Notes: a model not told the origin generated them from the sequence alone. A stretch of 64,000 nt of DNA from Pedobacter aquae (GCF_008195825.1 NZ_CP043329.1:3348001-3412000); one strand, 5' to 3'; shown: positions 1-9,866, counted from the stretch's first letter. Program-made: numbers and translations.

Positions 1-79
1 CATTGGGTAAAGCATTGTTTTGGGCAAAAGAAAAATAAGGTAGTACTAAAAAATATAAGAACAGATTTCTAAGTTTCAT
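1..79 (-). CDS. Secreted protein, N-terminal fragment (runs off the window)
   Basis: Reading leftward from an ATG at 77-79 there is an open frame to the window edge. It encodes a typical Bacteroidota signal peptide: Met-Lys-Leu-Arg, a hydrophobic core rich in Leu, Phe and Tyr, then a cleavage-like SFAQ. Only 26 codons are visible, so the mature protein cannot be named. It diverges from the DUF1080 gene starting at 257; the 177 bp between them would hold both promoters. Confidence 0.5.
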   Translation of the reverse strand, partial: MKLRNLFLYFLVLPYFSFAQNNALPN

Positions 80-256
80 GGGTTTGGTTTCTTTTAAACT
101 TCGGCTAAGTAAAATAATAAATTTTTGCTTATACGCTTCTAGAACAAAAAAATTACAAAACTCGCTATCAAAAGGTTAATAAAATTTCACGCTGTTAAAG
201 ATAATTAGATTTAATTTTTTTAGATTAGGAGTTGCTAACCAATTTATCAGTTCAAC

Positions 257-1609
257 ATGAAATTTAAAACAGGCATTGTATTGTTATTAACATTTGCTGC
301 TTTTGGGCAAACGATTGCCCAAGACAAATGGGAGTCTTTATTTAATGGAAAAGACTTTAAAGGCTGGAAACAGTTAAACGGAAAAGCTAAGTATGAAGTT
401 AGAAACGGAGAGATTGTAGGAACTACAGTTTCTAATGAACCTAACTCTTTTATGGCTACCGAAAAAAACTACGGCGACTTTATTCTAGAATTAGAACTTC
501 TGGTTGACAACAGCATGAATTCTGGCGTACAGTTTAGAAGTTTAAGTAAAGCAGACTATCGTGATGGTAGAGTTCATGGCTATCAGATGGAAATAGACCC
601 TTCTAGCAGAGCTTGGAGTGGCGGCGTTTACGATGAAGGTAGAAGAGGCTGGTTATATAATATGGAGATTAATCCAGAAGGTAAAAAAGCTTTTAAACCT
701 GGTCAATGGAATAAATACCGTATTGAAGCCATAGGTAATACTTTAAGAACTTGGGTAAATGGTATTCCTACAGCACATGTTGTAGATGCAGAAACAGCAT
801 CAGGTTTTATTGCCTTACAGGTACATTCTATCAGAAAAGATGAAACTCCTGGTAAAGAAATCAGATGGAGAAATATCAGAATACAAACGAGCAATTTACA
901 ACCTTCTAAGCCAGATGGTATTTTCATCGCTAATTATATCCCAAATCATTTGTCTCCGCAAGAGAAAGCTAAAGGTTATAGTTTGTTATTTGATGGAAAA
1001 AACACTTCGCAATGGAGAGGAGCTTATAAAACCACTTTCCCTACACAGGGTTGGGAAGTTGTTGAAAACGAGTTAAGAGTTAAAGATGCTGATGGAAGCG
1101 AGTCTACTAACGGTGGTGATATTGTTACTTTAAAAGAATATAGCGCTTTTGAGTTTCAGTTTGATTTTAAACTTTCTAAAGGCGCTAATAGCGGCGTAAA
1201 ATACTTTGTCACTGAAAGCGAGGGGAATAAAGGTTCTGCTATTGGCCCAGAGTATCAAATTTTAGATGATGCCACACATCCCGATGCAAAATTGGGTAGA
1301 GATGGCAATCGTACGCTTGGTTCTTTATATGATTTAATGACTTCTAAGAAAATACCTGCTGCACAAAAGGCTGTAGGCGAGTGGAATAAAGGCATCATCA
1401 GGGTTTACCCAGATAATAGGGTTGAGTATTGGTTAAACGGCCACAATATCCTTAATTATACCAGAGGATCGGCAGAGTTCTTGAAATTGGTGTCAGAAAG
1501 TAAGTATAAAGACTGGAAAAACTTTGGTATGGCTCCTAAAGGAAGACTTTTACTACAAGACCATGGAAATGCCGTGGCATTTAGAAGTTTAAAAATTAAA
1601 CAACTGTAA
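257..1609 (+). CDS. Secreted tandem DUF1080 (3-keto-disaccharide hydrolase type) protein
   Basis: A 450-residue secreted protein with a signal peptide ending near residue 21 (TIAQ). Two DUF1080-type (concanavalin-like) domains follow, roughly residues 24-212 and 240-450. Both open with the family signature: ESLFNGKDFKGWKQ in the first and LLFDGKNTSQWRG in the second. Both carry the NSGV(Q/K) motif of the fold (MNSGVQFR and ANSGVKYF). Members of this family hydrolyse 3-keto-glycosides or bind sugars; that is family knowledge, and the substrate here is unknown. Two Gfo/Idh/MocA oxidoreductases follow directly, and such oxidoreductases make or use 3-keto sugars, so a shared pathway is likely. 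The export signal suggests a periplasmic site of action. Confidence 0.85.
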   Translation: MKFKTGIVLLLTFAAFGQTIAQDKWESLFNGKDFKGWKQLNGKAKYEVRNGEIVGTTVSNEPNSFMATEKNYGDFILELELLVDNSMNSGVQFRSLSKADYRDGRVHGYQMEIDPSSRAWSGGVYDEGRRGWLYNMEINPEGKKAFKPGQWNKYRIEAIGNTLRTWVNGIPTAHVVDAETASGFIALQVHSIRKDETPGKEIRWRNIRIQTSNLQPSKPDGIFIANYIPNHLSPQEKAKGYSLLFDGKNTSQWRGAYKTTFPTQGWEVVENELRVKDADGSESTNGGDIVTLKEYSAFEFQFDFKLSKGANSGVKYFVTESEGNKGSAIGPEYQILDDATHPDAKLGRDGNRTLGSLYDLMTSKKIPAAQKAVGEWNKGIIRVYPDNRVEYWLNGHNILNYTRGSAEFLKLVSESKYKDWKNFGMAPKGRLLLQDHGNAVAFRSLKIKQL

Positions 1610-1627
1610 ACCTAAATTCAAAATAAA

Positions 1628-2980
1628 ATGAACTCACGTAGAAAATTTATAAAACAGTCTGCTATTGCAGCAGCAGGAACATATTTTGGAGCTATGGGCT
1701 TCAGTGCAAAAAGTTATGGTAGAATTTTAGGCGCAAATGATAGGGTGCGTGTAGGCGCAGTTGGTTTTTCAGATCGTTTTAAAGATACTTTATTACCATG
1801 TTTTCTAAACCATCATCAAGAATTAAATTTTGATATGGTAGCCGTTTCTGATTTATGGAGCTATAGAAGAAACTTAGGTGTAGAGCTTTTAAAATCTAAA
1901 TTTAATCATGATATAAAAGGATGTAGAAATAATGATGAATTGTATGCGATGAAAGATTTAGATGCTGTAATTGTGAGTACAGCAGATTTTCAGCATGCTT
2001 TACATGCCATAGAAGCTGTTAACGCTAAATGCGATGTTTACTGCGAAAAGCCTTTTGCAGAAACCATGGAAGATAATAGAGCAGCATTAAAAGCCATAAA
2101 AGCTTCTAAACAAATTATACAAATTGGTTCTCAAAGAAGAAGTGGCGCTAATTATAAAGCTGCGGCAGATTTTATCCAACAGGGTAAATTTGGCGATATC
2201 ACGATGGTAGAGCTTACCTGGAATGTAAACCAACCTGGCAGATGGCGCCGACCAGATTTAGTAGCTAAACTAAAACAAGAAGATACAGATTGGAAACGCT
2301 TTTTAATGAACCGCCCGTTTGAAGAATGGGACCCAAGAAAATACTTAGAATACCGTTTATTCTGGCCTTATTCTTCGGGTATGCCTGGGCAATGGATGTC
2401 GCACCAGATTGATACCGTACATTGGTTTACTGGCTTAATGCATCCAAGAAGTGTGGTTGCTAATGGTGGAATTTACCAATGGAAAGATGGAAGAAGAAAC
2501 TGGGATACCACAACTGCTGTTTTTGATTATGGTGATAAAGACATGAAAAAAGGTTTCCAAGTGGTATTTGGCTCTAGAATGCATAACGGAGACGAGCGCC
2601 CTGCCGAAATTTATTATGCTAATGGAGGTGAGTTAAACTTAAATACCAATAAAATTTCTCCTAAAGGTGGTTTGCAAGAGAAACAAGCTGCTGCTATGGG
2701 CTTAAAAGCTAATTTACTTCCAGAAATGAGCTTAACTAGCCAAGAGGAAAAAGTAGTTGCATCTGCCAATACTGGTGCAGATAGGTTAACTTCTAACCAT
2801 ATGCGTAATTGGATGGAATGTATCCGTAGTAGAAAAGAAACTAATGCACCAGTAGAAGCTGGTTATTACCATTCTGTTGCTACTATCATGACCAATGCTG
2901 CTGTAAGAACAGGTTCTAAAGCAACATTTGATGAAAAAACACAAGAAGTTATGGTAAATGGTAAAGTGTTTAAATATTAA
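1628..2980 (+). CDS. Gfo/Idh/MocA family oxidoreductase with Tat-type leader
   Basis: A 450-residue NAD(P)-dependent oxidoreductase. The N-terminus (RRKFIKQSAIAAAG) is a twin-arginine leader, so the folded enzyme is probably exported by TatC. The Rossmann region starts near residue 40 (VRVGAVGF). The family EKP motif occurs as CEKPFAET near residue 140, and GQWMSHQIDTVHWF contains the conserved His of the C-terminal domain. It starts 18 bp after the DUF1080 gene and is followed by a second family member, so the three genes probably form one operon. Substrate is unknown; a 3-keto-sugar or inositol-like compound is inferred from context. Confidence 0.88.
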   Translation: MNSRRKFIKQSAIAAAGTYFGAMGFSAKSYGRILGANDRVRVGAVGFSDRFKDTLLPCFLNHHQELNFDMVAVSDLWSYRRNLGVELLKSKFNHDIKGCRNNDELYAMKDLDAVIVSTADFQHALHAIEAVNAKCDVYCEKPFAETMEDNRAALKAIKASKQIIQIGSQRRSGANYKAAADFIQQGKFGDITMVELTWNVNQPGRWRRPDLVAKLKQEDTDWKRFLMNRPFEEWDPRKYLEYRLFWPYSSGMPGQWMSHQIDTVHWFTGLMHPRSVVANGGIYQWKDGRRNWDTTTAVFDYGDKDMKKGFQVVFGSRMHNGDERPAEIYYANGGELNLNTNKISPKGGLQEKQAAAMGLKANLLPEMSLTSQEEKVVASANTGADRLTSNHMRNWMECIRSRKETNAPVEAGYYHSVATIMTNAAVRTGSKATFDEKTQEVMVNGKVFKY

Positions 2981-3018
2981 TACTACTTGTTCATAGCTAT
3001 CGTTAATCATACTTAGAA

Positions 3019-4221
3019 ATGCTAAGAAGAAATTTTATCAAGAAGACAAGTATTGTAACCGGAGGATTACTTTTGCAGCAAGAGCTATTACATGCTTTTG
3101 CTGCAAATACTCCTTTAAAGGTTGCTGTGATAGGTTGTGGAGATAGAGGTAATGGCCTCATTCAAGTGATGCAGGAACTAAAAGAGCAATTTAAGGTAAC
3201 TGCTATTTGCGATACCTTAGATTTTAGACTAGCAGCTACACAAAAGTTATTAGGCAGAGAAAAAATAGCTTCTTACAAAGATTATAAAAAGCTTTTGGCT
3301 GAAGCCGATGTACAAGCTGTACTTATTGCTACTTCTCTTAATGCACATTATGATATTGCTTTAGCCGCTTTAAAAGCAGGAAAGCATGTGTATCTTGAAA
3401 AAGCAATGACTTACAATATCTCACAAGCTTTAGCTTTGGTAAAGGCTAAGGCTTTGCATCCAAATTTAACGTTGCAGGTTGGGCATCAATACCGTTACAC
3501 GCCGCTTTACTTTAAAGTAAAGGAAATGATTGATAAAGGTTATCTAGGTAAAGTAACACAAATAGACTGTAGGTGGGATAGAAACTGGAATTGGCGTAGA
3601 CCTGTACCTGAGCCATCTTTAGAAAGAAAAATCAATTGGCGTATGTACAAGGAGTATTCAGGTGGTTTAGCTGCCGAATTACTCTCTCACCAAATAGATT
3701 TTATCAATTGGGCTTTTGACACGCATCCAACGGAAGTTTATGCTACTGGAGGTGTAGATTATTATAAAGACGGACGAGAAACTTTTGATAATGTGCAAGC
3801 AACTTTTAGGTATGATAAAGACGGGATGATTGGTAATTACGGTGCCACCTGCGCTAATGCCAAGGATGGCTATCTATTTAAATTAAAAGGTACTAAAGGC
3901 AGCGTTTCTTTATTGATGAATCAAGGTGTTTTTTATCCCGAAAAGGAAACAAAAGCAGAGTTAGAAACCGTTGATGGCGTAACCGGTGCTACAAAAATTG
4001 TTTGGAATAAAGACGGGGGAATCCCTATTGAAGCTGATAAAAGTAAAGATGGAACATGGTATGCTCTAAAAGACTTTTTTGATTGTGTAGCCACGCATAA
4101 GAACCCACCATCTAACGTTTTAACAGGTGCCACTACAGCAATTTGTGTGCATATGGCCAATGAAGCTATGTATAACAGAAAAATACAATATTGGCAAAAA
4201 GAATATGATGTATTTACATAA
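3019..4221 (+). CDS. Gfo/Idh/MocA family oxidoreductase
   Basis: A 400-residue protein with a leader beginning LRRNFIKKTSIVTGG, which is Tat-like although its arginine pair sits near the very start. The nucleotide-binding motif VAVIGCGDRGNG lies near residues 35-46. The usual EKP catalytic-loop motif is replaced by LEKAMTYN (EKA), a variation found in some exported members. SHQIDFINWAF matches the C-terminal His region of its upstream paralogue. It is the last gene of the probable DUF1080 operon and is closed by a strong hairpin at 4221-4253. Specificity cannot be read from sequence. Confidence 0.85.
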   Translation: MLRRNFIKKTSIVTGGLLLQQELLHAFAANTPLKVAVIGCGDRGNGLIQVMQELKEQFKVTAICDTLDFRLAATQKLLGREKIASYKDYKKLLAEADVQAVLIATSLNAHYDIALAALKAGKHVYLEKAMTYNISQALALVKAKALHPNLTLQVGHQYRYTPLYFKVKEMIDKGYLGKVTQIDCRWDRNWNWRRPVPEPSLERKINWRMYKEYSGGLAAELLSHQIDFINWAFDTHPTEVYATGGVDYYKDGRETFDNVQATFRYDKDGMIGNYGATCANAKDGYLFKLKGTKGSVSLLMNQGVFYPEKETKAELETVDGVTGATKIVWNKDGGIPIEADKSKDGTWYALKDFFDCVATHKNPPSNVLTGATTAICVHMANEAMYNRKIQYWQKEYDVFT

Positions 4222-4253
4222 AAAAATCCTGCTTTTAACGAGCAGGATTTTTT
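4221..4253. terminator. Bidirectional intrinsic terminator
   Basis: A 12-bp perfect stem (AAAAAATCCTGC, 9-nt loop, GCAGGATTTTTT) sits between convergent genes, the oxidoreductase ending at 4221 and rpiB ending at 4254. A-tract and T-tract on either side make it usable from both directions. Confidence 0.85.
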
Positions 4254-4688
4254 TTAGCAGGATATTTTTCCCACTCTATTGGCATGTCTGCCGCCTTCAA
4301 ACTCTGTAGCTAAAAAAGCATCAATAATTTGTTTAGCTAAATCAATAGAAATAAAGCGCTCTGGAATACAAACAATATTAGCGTTGTTGTGCGCTCTTGC
4401 AAGTTTTGCCAGTTCAACTTCCCAACAAATGGCGGCTCTTATTCCTTGGTGTTTATTAGCTGTTATGGCTACACCATTAGCGCTTCCACAAATTAAAATA
4501 CCTAAATCATAAGCGCCACTTTCTACTGCATTTGCTGTAGGGTGTGCAAAATCTGGATAATCTGTAGAATCTGATGAATAAGTGCCAAAATCTTTAACTT
4601 CTGTAATTTGAGGTAAGGAGTTTAGATAAGGAATAATTTGTCCTTTATAATTAAAACCAGCGTGGTCTGCCCCTATTGCAATTTTCAT
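4254..4688 (-). CDS. rpiB: Ribose 5-phosphate isomerase B
   Basis: A 144-residue protein of normal RpiB length that interconverts ribose 5-phosphate and ribulose 5-phosphate in the cytosolic pentose phosphate pathway. Visible family motifs are IGADHAGF at the N-terminus, the active-site cysteine loop LILICGSANG, and NKHQGIRAA. The C-terminus contains FEGGRHANRV. It lies 6 bp after tatC on the same strand, so it is probably cotranscribed with it, and it ends at the convergent terminator. Related LacA/B isomerases share the fold, but the single standalone gene fits RpiB better. Confidence 0.92.
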   Translation of the reverse strand: MKIAIGADHAGFNYKGQIIPYLNSLPQITEVKDFGTYSSDSTDYPDFAHPTANAVESGAYDLGILICGSANGVAITANKHQGIRAAICWEVELAKLARAHNNANIVCIPERFISIDLAKQIIDAFLATEFEGGRHANRVGKISC

Positions 4689-4694
4689 ATGCTA

Positions 4695-5591
4695 TTAATT
4701 TGCGTAAAACTCTTGTTCTTCTTTTAATCTCTTTTTATTAACCCTGCCAGATACGCCAATACTTATTTCATATAATAAGAATAATGGGAAACTAACAGTT
4801 AACATAGTTAATATATCTGGTGTAGGCGTTACAATAGCTGCAATAAGTAAAATTAAAACTACAGCATATCTTCTTTTCTCACGCATAAATTGCGGAGTCA
4901 TGATACCTAATTTTGATAAAATATAAATCACTATAGGTAACTCAAAGACTACGCCACTACCTAAAGTTAATGTTGCCACAGATGATAAGTATGAATCTAT
5001 GGTGATGGTATTTTCTATAATATCAGAAACAGTATAGTTGGTTAAGAAATTAACAGAAAGTGGTGCTATAATATAGTAACCAAATAAAATACCTATCAAG
5101 AAAAGCATACTAGCGTAGAAAACAAAACCATTGGCAGATTTACGCTCATTTTCATGCAATGCAGGCTTTACAAAACGCCATATTTCCCACAATAAGTACG
5201 GAAAGCCTAATGTTATACCCATTAATAAAGATGAGTTAATTTGCAGCGTAAATTGCCCTGCCATTTCTGTATTGATAATTTTTCCAGGGATTTCGGTGAT
5301 GCAAAAATCAGGACCTAAGTTAAAACGTTCGCCAATTTTACACATCATTTGGTAAGTCCAGAAATCTGGGCGTTTGGGCCCCATGATGATGATATCAAAA
5401 AGAAAATCGTAGTAAGCAAAAGCAAGTACAGTGAAAACCACTATCGCTATAGCAGAGCGTATTAAATGCCATCTTAAAACCTCAATATGATCAAAGAAAG
5501 ACATTTCTGCCTCTATAGTTTTACCTTTCTGCTTGATAGCTTCAACTAAATCTTTTTTCGCTCTTTTGCCATATGAAAACAAAAATACCAT
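4695..5591 (-). CDS. tatC: Sec-independent protein translocase subunit TatC
   Basis: A 298-residue inner-membrane protein with about six hydrophobic segments. It is the substrate-recognising core of the twin-arginine translocase, which exports folded proteins such as the Tat-leader oxidoreductases at 1628 and 3019. The family hallmark MSFFDHIEVLRWHLIRS is near residues 30-46, and LWEIWRFVKPALHENE is the conserved first cytoplasmic loop. The first Met at 5591 lies inside a hairpin that also looks like the accC terminator; the internal Met at about residue 30 would give a start closer to many family members. No tatA is visible nearby. Confidence 0.93.
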   Translation of the reverse strand: MVFLFSYGKRAKKDLVEAIKQKGKTIEAEMSFFDHIEVLRWHLIRSAIAIVVFTVLAFAYYDFLFDIIIMGPKRPDFWTYQMMCKIGERFNLGPDFCITEIPGKIINTEMAGQFTLQINSSLLMGITLGFPYLLWEIWRFVKPALHENERKSANGFVFYASMLFLIGILFGYYIIAPLSVNFLTNYTVSDIIENTITIDSYLSSVATLTLGSGVVFELPIVIYILSKLGIMTPQFMREKRRYAVVLILLIAAIVTPTPDILTMLTVSFPLFLLYEISIGVSGRVNKKRLKEEQEFYAN

Positions 5592-5616
5592 TCTGTTTTA
5601 TAATCAGAATGGTATT
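5584..5616 (-). terminator. Hairpin after accC, overlapping the tatC start
   Basis: A 12-bp perfect inverted repeat (AATACCATTCTG / CAGAATGGTATT, 9-nt spacer) is followed on the minus strand by a T-rich tract. It fits an intrinsic terminator or attenuator after accC, and the annotated ATG of tatC is inside the 3' arm. Confidence 0.65.
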
Positions 5617-5639
5617 TGTATAAATAATATTATTAAAGT

Positions 5640-6980
5640 TTACTCAGCAAAATCAAAAGACTCCATAAACTTTGTAGTGAAGTTACCAGCTCTAAAATTA
5701 GGGTCTTTCAATAGCTTTAAGTGGAAAGGAATGGTTGTTTTAATACCTTCAATCACAAATTCACTTAAGGCTCTTTCCATGGTGTTTAAAGCTTCTTCAC
5801 GTGTTTGTGCAACGCAAATAACCTTTGCAATCATAGAATCGTAATTAGGTGGAATAGTATAACCCGCATAAACGTGAGTATCTATTCTAACTCCGTGTCC
5901 GCCTGGCGAGTGGAAATGTGTGATTTTACCAGGTGATGGTCTGAAATTATTGAATGGATCTTCCGCATTGATACGGCATTCTATAGCATGCATAGTTGGC
6001 TCGTAAGATTTTCCTGAGATAGGAATACCCGCAGCAACTTTTATCTGCTCTTTAATTAAGTCAAAATTGATAACTTCTTCCGTTACCGGATGCTCTACTT
6101 GGATACGCGTATTCATTTCCATGAAGTAGAAATTACGGTGTTTATCAACCAAAAATTCTACAGTACCCGCACCTTCATATTTTACAGCTTGTGCACCAGC
6201 GATAGCTGCTTTACCCATTCTCTCACGTAACTCTGGTGTCATGAAAGGAGAAGGAGCTTCTTCAACTAATTTTTGGTGACGTCTTTGAATAGAGCAATCT
6301 CTTTCAGAAAGGTGGCAAACTTTTCCGTATTGGTCTCCAATAACTTGGATTTCAATATGACGTGGGTCTTCTATATATTTTTCAAGATATAAACCATCGT
6401 TACCAAAAGCAGCACCTGATTCCTGACGAGCAGAATCATAAGCTGGTTCAAATTCTTCATCGTTCCAAACAACACGCATACCACGGCCACCACCGCCAGC
6501 AGTTGCTTTTAAGATAACCGGATAACCAATTTCATTAGCAGTAACAATTCCTGATTTTAAATCAGCAACCAAACCTTCTGAACCTGGTATAGTAGGTACA
6601 CCAGCAATTTTCATGGTTTCTTTTGCTGATGCTTTATCGCCCATGCTATTGATTTGTTCTGCCGTTGCACCAATAAATTTGATACCATACTCTGCACAAA
6701 TAGCAGAAAACTTAGCGTTTTCTGATAAAAATCCGTAACCAGGATGTATGGCATCTGCGTTGGTAACTTCAGCAGCAGAAATAATATTTGGGATATTTAA
6801 ATAGGAATCTTTACTTGGAGGTGGACCAATACAAACAGCTTCATCAGCAAATCTTACATGAAGACTGTCTCTATCTGCTGTAGAGTAAACGGCAACAGTT
6901 TTAATGCCCATTTCTTTACACGTACGTATGATACGTAATGCTATTTCTCCACGATTGGCAATTAGTATTTTTTTAAACAT
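5640..6980 (-). CDS. accC: Acetyl-CoA carboxylase, biotin carboxylase subunit
   Basis: A 446-residue ATP-grasp enzyme that carboxylates the biotin of AccB with bicarbonate and ATP, the first half-reaction of acetyl-CoA carboxylase in the cytosol. Motifs seen: [14 protein letters not shown] at the N-terminus, the glycine-rich ATP loop [11 protein letters not shown] near residues 160-170, [13 protein letters not shown], and the catalytic region [19 protein letters not shown]. Full length. It follows accB by 78 bp within the leftward lipid-synthesis block, so regulation with accB and fabH is likely. Confidence 0.96.
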   Translation of the reverse strand: MFKKILIANRGEIALRIIRTCKEMGIKTVAVYSTADRDSLHVRFADEAVCIGPPPSKDSYLNIPNIISAAEVTNADAIHPGYGFLSENAKFSAICAEYGIKFIGATAEQINSMGDKASAKETMKIAGVPTIPGSEGLVADLKSGIVTANEIGYPVILKATAGGGGRGMRVVWNDEEFEPAYDSARQESGAAFGNDGLYLEKYIEDPRHIEIQVIGDQYGKVCHLSERDCSIQRRHQKLVEEAPSPFMTPELRERMGKAAIAGAQAVKYEGAGTVEFLVDKHRNFYFMEMNTRIQVEHPVTEEVINFDLIKEQIKVAAGIPISGKSYEPTMHAIECRINAEDPFNNFRPSPGKITHFHSPGGHGVRIDTHVYAGYTIPPNYDSMIAKVICVAQTREEALNTMERALSEFVIEGIKTTIPFHLKLLKDPNFRAGNFTTKFMESFDFAE

Positions 6981-7058
6981 GAGTATTCAATTTGTCGATA
7001 TTGATAAGTTAATTTTCTTCCAATGGCAAATTCTTCCTTGCTTATTTGGACAAATTGA

Positions 7059-7535
7059 TTAAATAGGTTCTACTAAGAATAAAGGTTGGTCGTACTCAAC
7101 AGGTTGTGCATTTTCAACCAAAACTTTAACGATACGGCCAGAAACTTCAGATTCTATTTCATTAAATAGTTTCATGGCTTCTATAATACAAACTACCTGA
7201 CCTGCTGAAATCTCATCTCCTACATTTACAAAAGATGGTTTTTCTGGGTTTGCTGAGCGGTAGAAAGTACCAATCATTGGAGATTTTACAGTGATGTATT
7301 TTGAAGCATCATCAATAGCTACCGCTGGAGCTGCTGCTGCAGGAGCCGCCGCCGCTGGAGCTGCTGCTGGAACCTGAGCTACCATTTGTTGCTGTGGTTG
7401 TGCAGTCACATAAGTAGGCTCTTGATTGGTTTTTATTGTAATTTTAAAGTCTTGCTCTTCTATTGACACTTCATTCACACCTGATTTTGATACGAACTTG
7501 ATCAGATCTTGAATTTGTTTAATATCCATTCCCAT
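7059..7535 (-). CDS. accB: Biotin carboxyl carrier protein of acetyl-CoA carboxylase
   Basis: A 158-residue carrier that shuttles carboxyl-biotin between AccC and the carboxyltransferase. The N-terminal region (about 1-55) is followed by a flexible Ala/Pro linker, residues 55-75, and a biotinyl domain from about residue 80 to the end. The biotinylated lysine is K122 in EAMKLFNE. The gene lies 70 bp downstream of fabH and directly ahead of accC. Usual length and domain order for the family. Confidence 0.96.
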   Translation of the reverse strand: MGMDIKQIQDLIKFVSKSGVNEVSIEEQDFKITIKTNQEPTYVTAQPQQQMVAQVPAAAPAAAAPAAAAPAVAIDDASKYITVKSPMIGTFYRSANPEKPSFVNVGDEISAGQVVCIIEAMKLFNEIESEVSGRIVKVLVENAQPVEYDQPLFLVEPI

Positions 7536-7604
7536 TGATATAGGTTTTTATTAGTGTTAAAGTTTATTTTAAAAAAAATCTAATATAGTAATCTCTTAGC
7601 TAAA

Positions 7605-8600
7605 TTAAGCATTATATGCCCATTTCAAATATACAGAGCCCCAAGTGAAACCGCCACCAAAGGCTGCCAATATCACATTATCGCCTTTTTTTAGTTTGCT
7701 TTCCCATTCCCACAAACATAAAGCTATGGTTCCATTGGTGGTGTTTCCGTACTTTTCTATGTTAATCATTACTTTTTCTGGACCAACACCCATACGGTTT
7801 GCTGTAGCATCTATAATTCTTTTATTTGCTTGGTGAGGCACTAACCAGGCAATGTCATCAGAAGTAAGGTTGTTTTTCTCCATAATTTCTGCTGCCACAT
7901 TGGCCATATTGGTCACTGCAAATTTAAAAACAGTTTGTCCTTCTTGGTAAGCGTAATGTTCTTTATTGTCTATGGTTTCATAGCTGGCAGGTTTTAAAGA
8001 ACCTCCTGCTTTTAGGTTTAAGAAATTTTTTCCAGCACCATCACTTTTAAGGATAGAATCTATAATTCCTAATCCTTCATCATTAGGTTCTAAAAGTGCG
8101 CATCCACAACCATCACCAAAAATGATACAGGTTGTACGGTCTTCGTAATTGATGATAGAAGACATTTTATCACCACCTACTACTAAAACTTTTTTATGTT
8201 TACCAGACTCAATAAACTGAGCTCCGGTAGATAAACCAAATATAAAACCAGAGCAAGCAGCTTGTAAATCATATCCCCAAGCGTTAACGGCACCAATTTT
8301 ATCAGCTAAAATATTTGCTGTAGCTGGGAAAGGCATATCGGGTGTAGAAGTACAGAATATAATTAAATCAATTTCTTCTGCAGATATTCCTCTCTTTTTT
8401 AAAAGACCTTCTACGGCAGGTACTGCCATATCTGAAGTTGCAAGGCCTTCTCCTTTTTGTATTCTTCTCTCTTTGATACCAGTACGGGAGGTAATCCACT
8501 CGTCGTTGGTATCAACCATGGTTTCCAGTTCCTGGTTTGTTAAAATATAATCAGGTACGTAACCATTAACTGCTGTTATAGCAGCATGAATTTTACTCAT
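7605..8600 (-). CDS. fabH: 3-oxoacyl-ACP synthase III
   Basis: A 331-residue condensing enzyme that starts fatty-acid synthesis by joining an acyl-CoA primer with malonyl-ACP. The catalytic Cys is C116 in AACSGF, the His is in LVPHQAN (near residue 257) and the Asn in YGNTTNGT (near 287). N-terminal residues [17 protein letters not shown] match the FabH signature. It starts 17 bp after plsX, the standard plsX-fabH order, so the two are almost certainly cotranscribed. In Bacteroidota FabH commonly prefers branched primers, but that cannot be seen here. Confidence 0.95.
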   Translation of the reverse strand: MSKIHAAITAVNGYVPDYILTNQELETMVDTNDEWITSRTGIKERRIQKGEGLATSDMAVPAVEGLLKKRGISAEEIDLIIFCTSTPDMPFPATANILADKIGAVNAWGYDLQAACSGFIFGLSTGAQFIESGKHKKVLVVGGDKMSSIINYEDRTTCIIFGDGCGCALLEPNDEGLGIIDSILKSDGAGKNFLNLKAGGSLKPASYETIDNKEHYAYQEGQTVFKFAVTNMANVAAEIMEKNNLTSDDIAWLVPHQANKRIIDATANRMGVGPEKVMINIEKYGNTTNGTIALCLWEWESKLKKGDNVILAAFGGGFTWGSVYLKWAYNA

Positions 8601-8617
8601 ATTTTGGTGTTATTAGA

Positions 8618-9556
8618 TTAATTGAAGGCAATTTTAAACTTATCAATGATTTTAGTTTCAATCATATCTCTTGAAAGTAAAGCCATATTTTTAATTGCTT
8701 CTGGGCTTGATATACCATGCCCTATAATTACCGGAGCGTTAACGCCTAAAATAGGGCTGCCTCCATATTGTTCGTAGTTAAACCTATCAAAAAACTCATC
8801 TTTCATGCCCTTTTTAAGGGTTAATACATAAAAAGATTCAGCAAGTTTTAAGACAACATTACCAGTAAAACCGTCACAAACAATAACATCAGCTTTATCA
8901 TTAAAAAGGTCTCTGCCTTCTATGTTGCCAATGAAATTAATCAATTCGGTTTCTTTCATGAGGGTATAACTAGCCTGTGTTAACAGGTTACCTTTTTCTT
9001 CTTCCTCGCCTATGTTCATTAAACCCACTTTGGCATTGGCAATATTGTAAATATGCTCTGCGTAAATACTGCCCAATATACCAAACTGTAATAAGGTATC
9101 GGGTTTGCAATCTGCATTGGCACCAACATCTAACAAAATTCCGCAGCCACCTTTGGCTTTAGGGACAATAGAAGCAATTGCAGGTCTGATAACTCCAGGA
9201 ACTGTTTTTACGCTAAACATAGCGCCAACCAGCATGGCTCCGGTATTGCCAGCAGAAGCAAAAGAATCTATCTCACCATCTTTTAAAAGGGTAAAACCTA
9301 AAGAAATGCTAGAGTTTGGTTTTTGTACTATTGCTTTGGTAGGGTGTTCTCCCATACCAATTACCTCTGTGGTATGAATAATTTGAAAGAGGTCTGGATT
9401 AAAGTTGTTATCCTTAAGAATAGGGTCTATGAGAGTTCTATCTCCGATAAGAACTAACTTTTGGTCTTCTTTGAGTTGTTTATAAGCCTCAATGGCACCC
9501 AATACTGTTGCTTTGGGCGCATAATCGCCACCCATTATATCTAAGCCAATTTTCAT
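8618..9556 (-). CDS. plsX: Phosphate acyltransferase PlsX
   Basis: A 312-residue peripheral membrane enzyme that converts acyl-ACP to acyl-phosphate for phosphatidic-acid synthesis. The N-terminus MKIGLDIMGGDYAPK is the family hallmark; ASAGNTGAMLVGA and CDGFTGNVVLK are conserved core motifs. Length is normal. It lies between rpmF and fabH, the usual bacterial arrangement. A 17-bp hairpin in the 101-bp gap to rpmF could lower read-through from the ribosomal-protein gene. Confidence 0.95.
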   Translation of the reverse strand: MKIGLDIMGGDYAPKATVLGAIEAYKQLKEDQKLVLIGDRTLIDPILKDNNFNPDLFQIIHTTEVIGMGEHPTKAIVQKPNSSISLGFTLLKDGEIDSFASAGNTGAMLVGAMFSVKTVPGVIRPAIASIVPKAKGGCGILLDVGANADCKPDTLLQFGILGSIYAEHIYNIANAKVGLMNIGEEEEKGNLLTQASYTLMKETELINFIGNIEGRDLFNDKADVIVCDGFTGNVVLKLAESFYVLTLKKGMKDEFFDRFNYEQYGGSPILGVNAPVIIGHGISSPEAIKNMALLSRDMIETKIIDKFKIAFN

Positions 9557-9583
9557 AAGAATAATCTGCTTTTAAATGGAAAT

Positions 9584-9642
9584 AAAAAACTTTTATACAA
9601 TTTTAAGGTGAAAAAGCCATTTTGCATTGTATAAAAGTTTTT
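9584..9642 (-). terminator. Long hairpin between rpmF and plsX
   Basis: A 17-bp perfect inverted repeat (AAAAACTTTTATACAAT at 9585-9601 and its complement at 9626-9642, 24-nt loop). It is AT-rich but ends in a T tract on the minus strand. It fits a terminator or attenuator behind rpmF, ahead of plsX. Confidence 0.5.
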
Positions 9643-9657
9643 CATGCTTGAAAATAC

Positions 9658-9849
9658 TTAAGCTATTGTAGTATTCTCGATAAGAAGTTTACCCTTGTAG
9701 TAAAGATTACCGTCTACATTGTAGGCTCTGTGTGGCAAATGAACTGCACCAGTTTCTTTACAAGTCCATAATGATGGAGCTTCTGCTTTATAGTGCGTTC
9801 TTCTTTTATCTCTTCTAGATTTTGATATTTTACGCTTTGGATGTGCCAT
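9658..9849 (-). CDS. rpmF: 50S ribosomal protein L32
   Basis: A 63-residue basic protein of the large ribosomal subunit. [19 protein letters not shown] is the L32 N-terminus, followed by the LPHRAYN region. In the zinc-binding form of L32, two Cys pairs would flank this centre; here only one Cys (WTCKETG) remains, so it is probably the zinc-independent form. It lies 17 bp after the DUF177 gene, a conserved pairing. Confidence 0.95.
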   Translation of the reverse strand: MAHPKRKISKSRRDKRRTHYKAEAPSLWTCKETGAVHLPHRAYNVDGNLYYKGKLLIENTTIA

Positions 9850-9866
9850 TTTTTCCTATTTTATAA

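Noticed and set aside
7645-7836. A 63-codon plus-strand frame inside fabH
   Set aside because: Antisense to a well-conserved gene with no support of its own.
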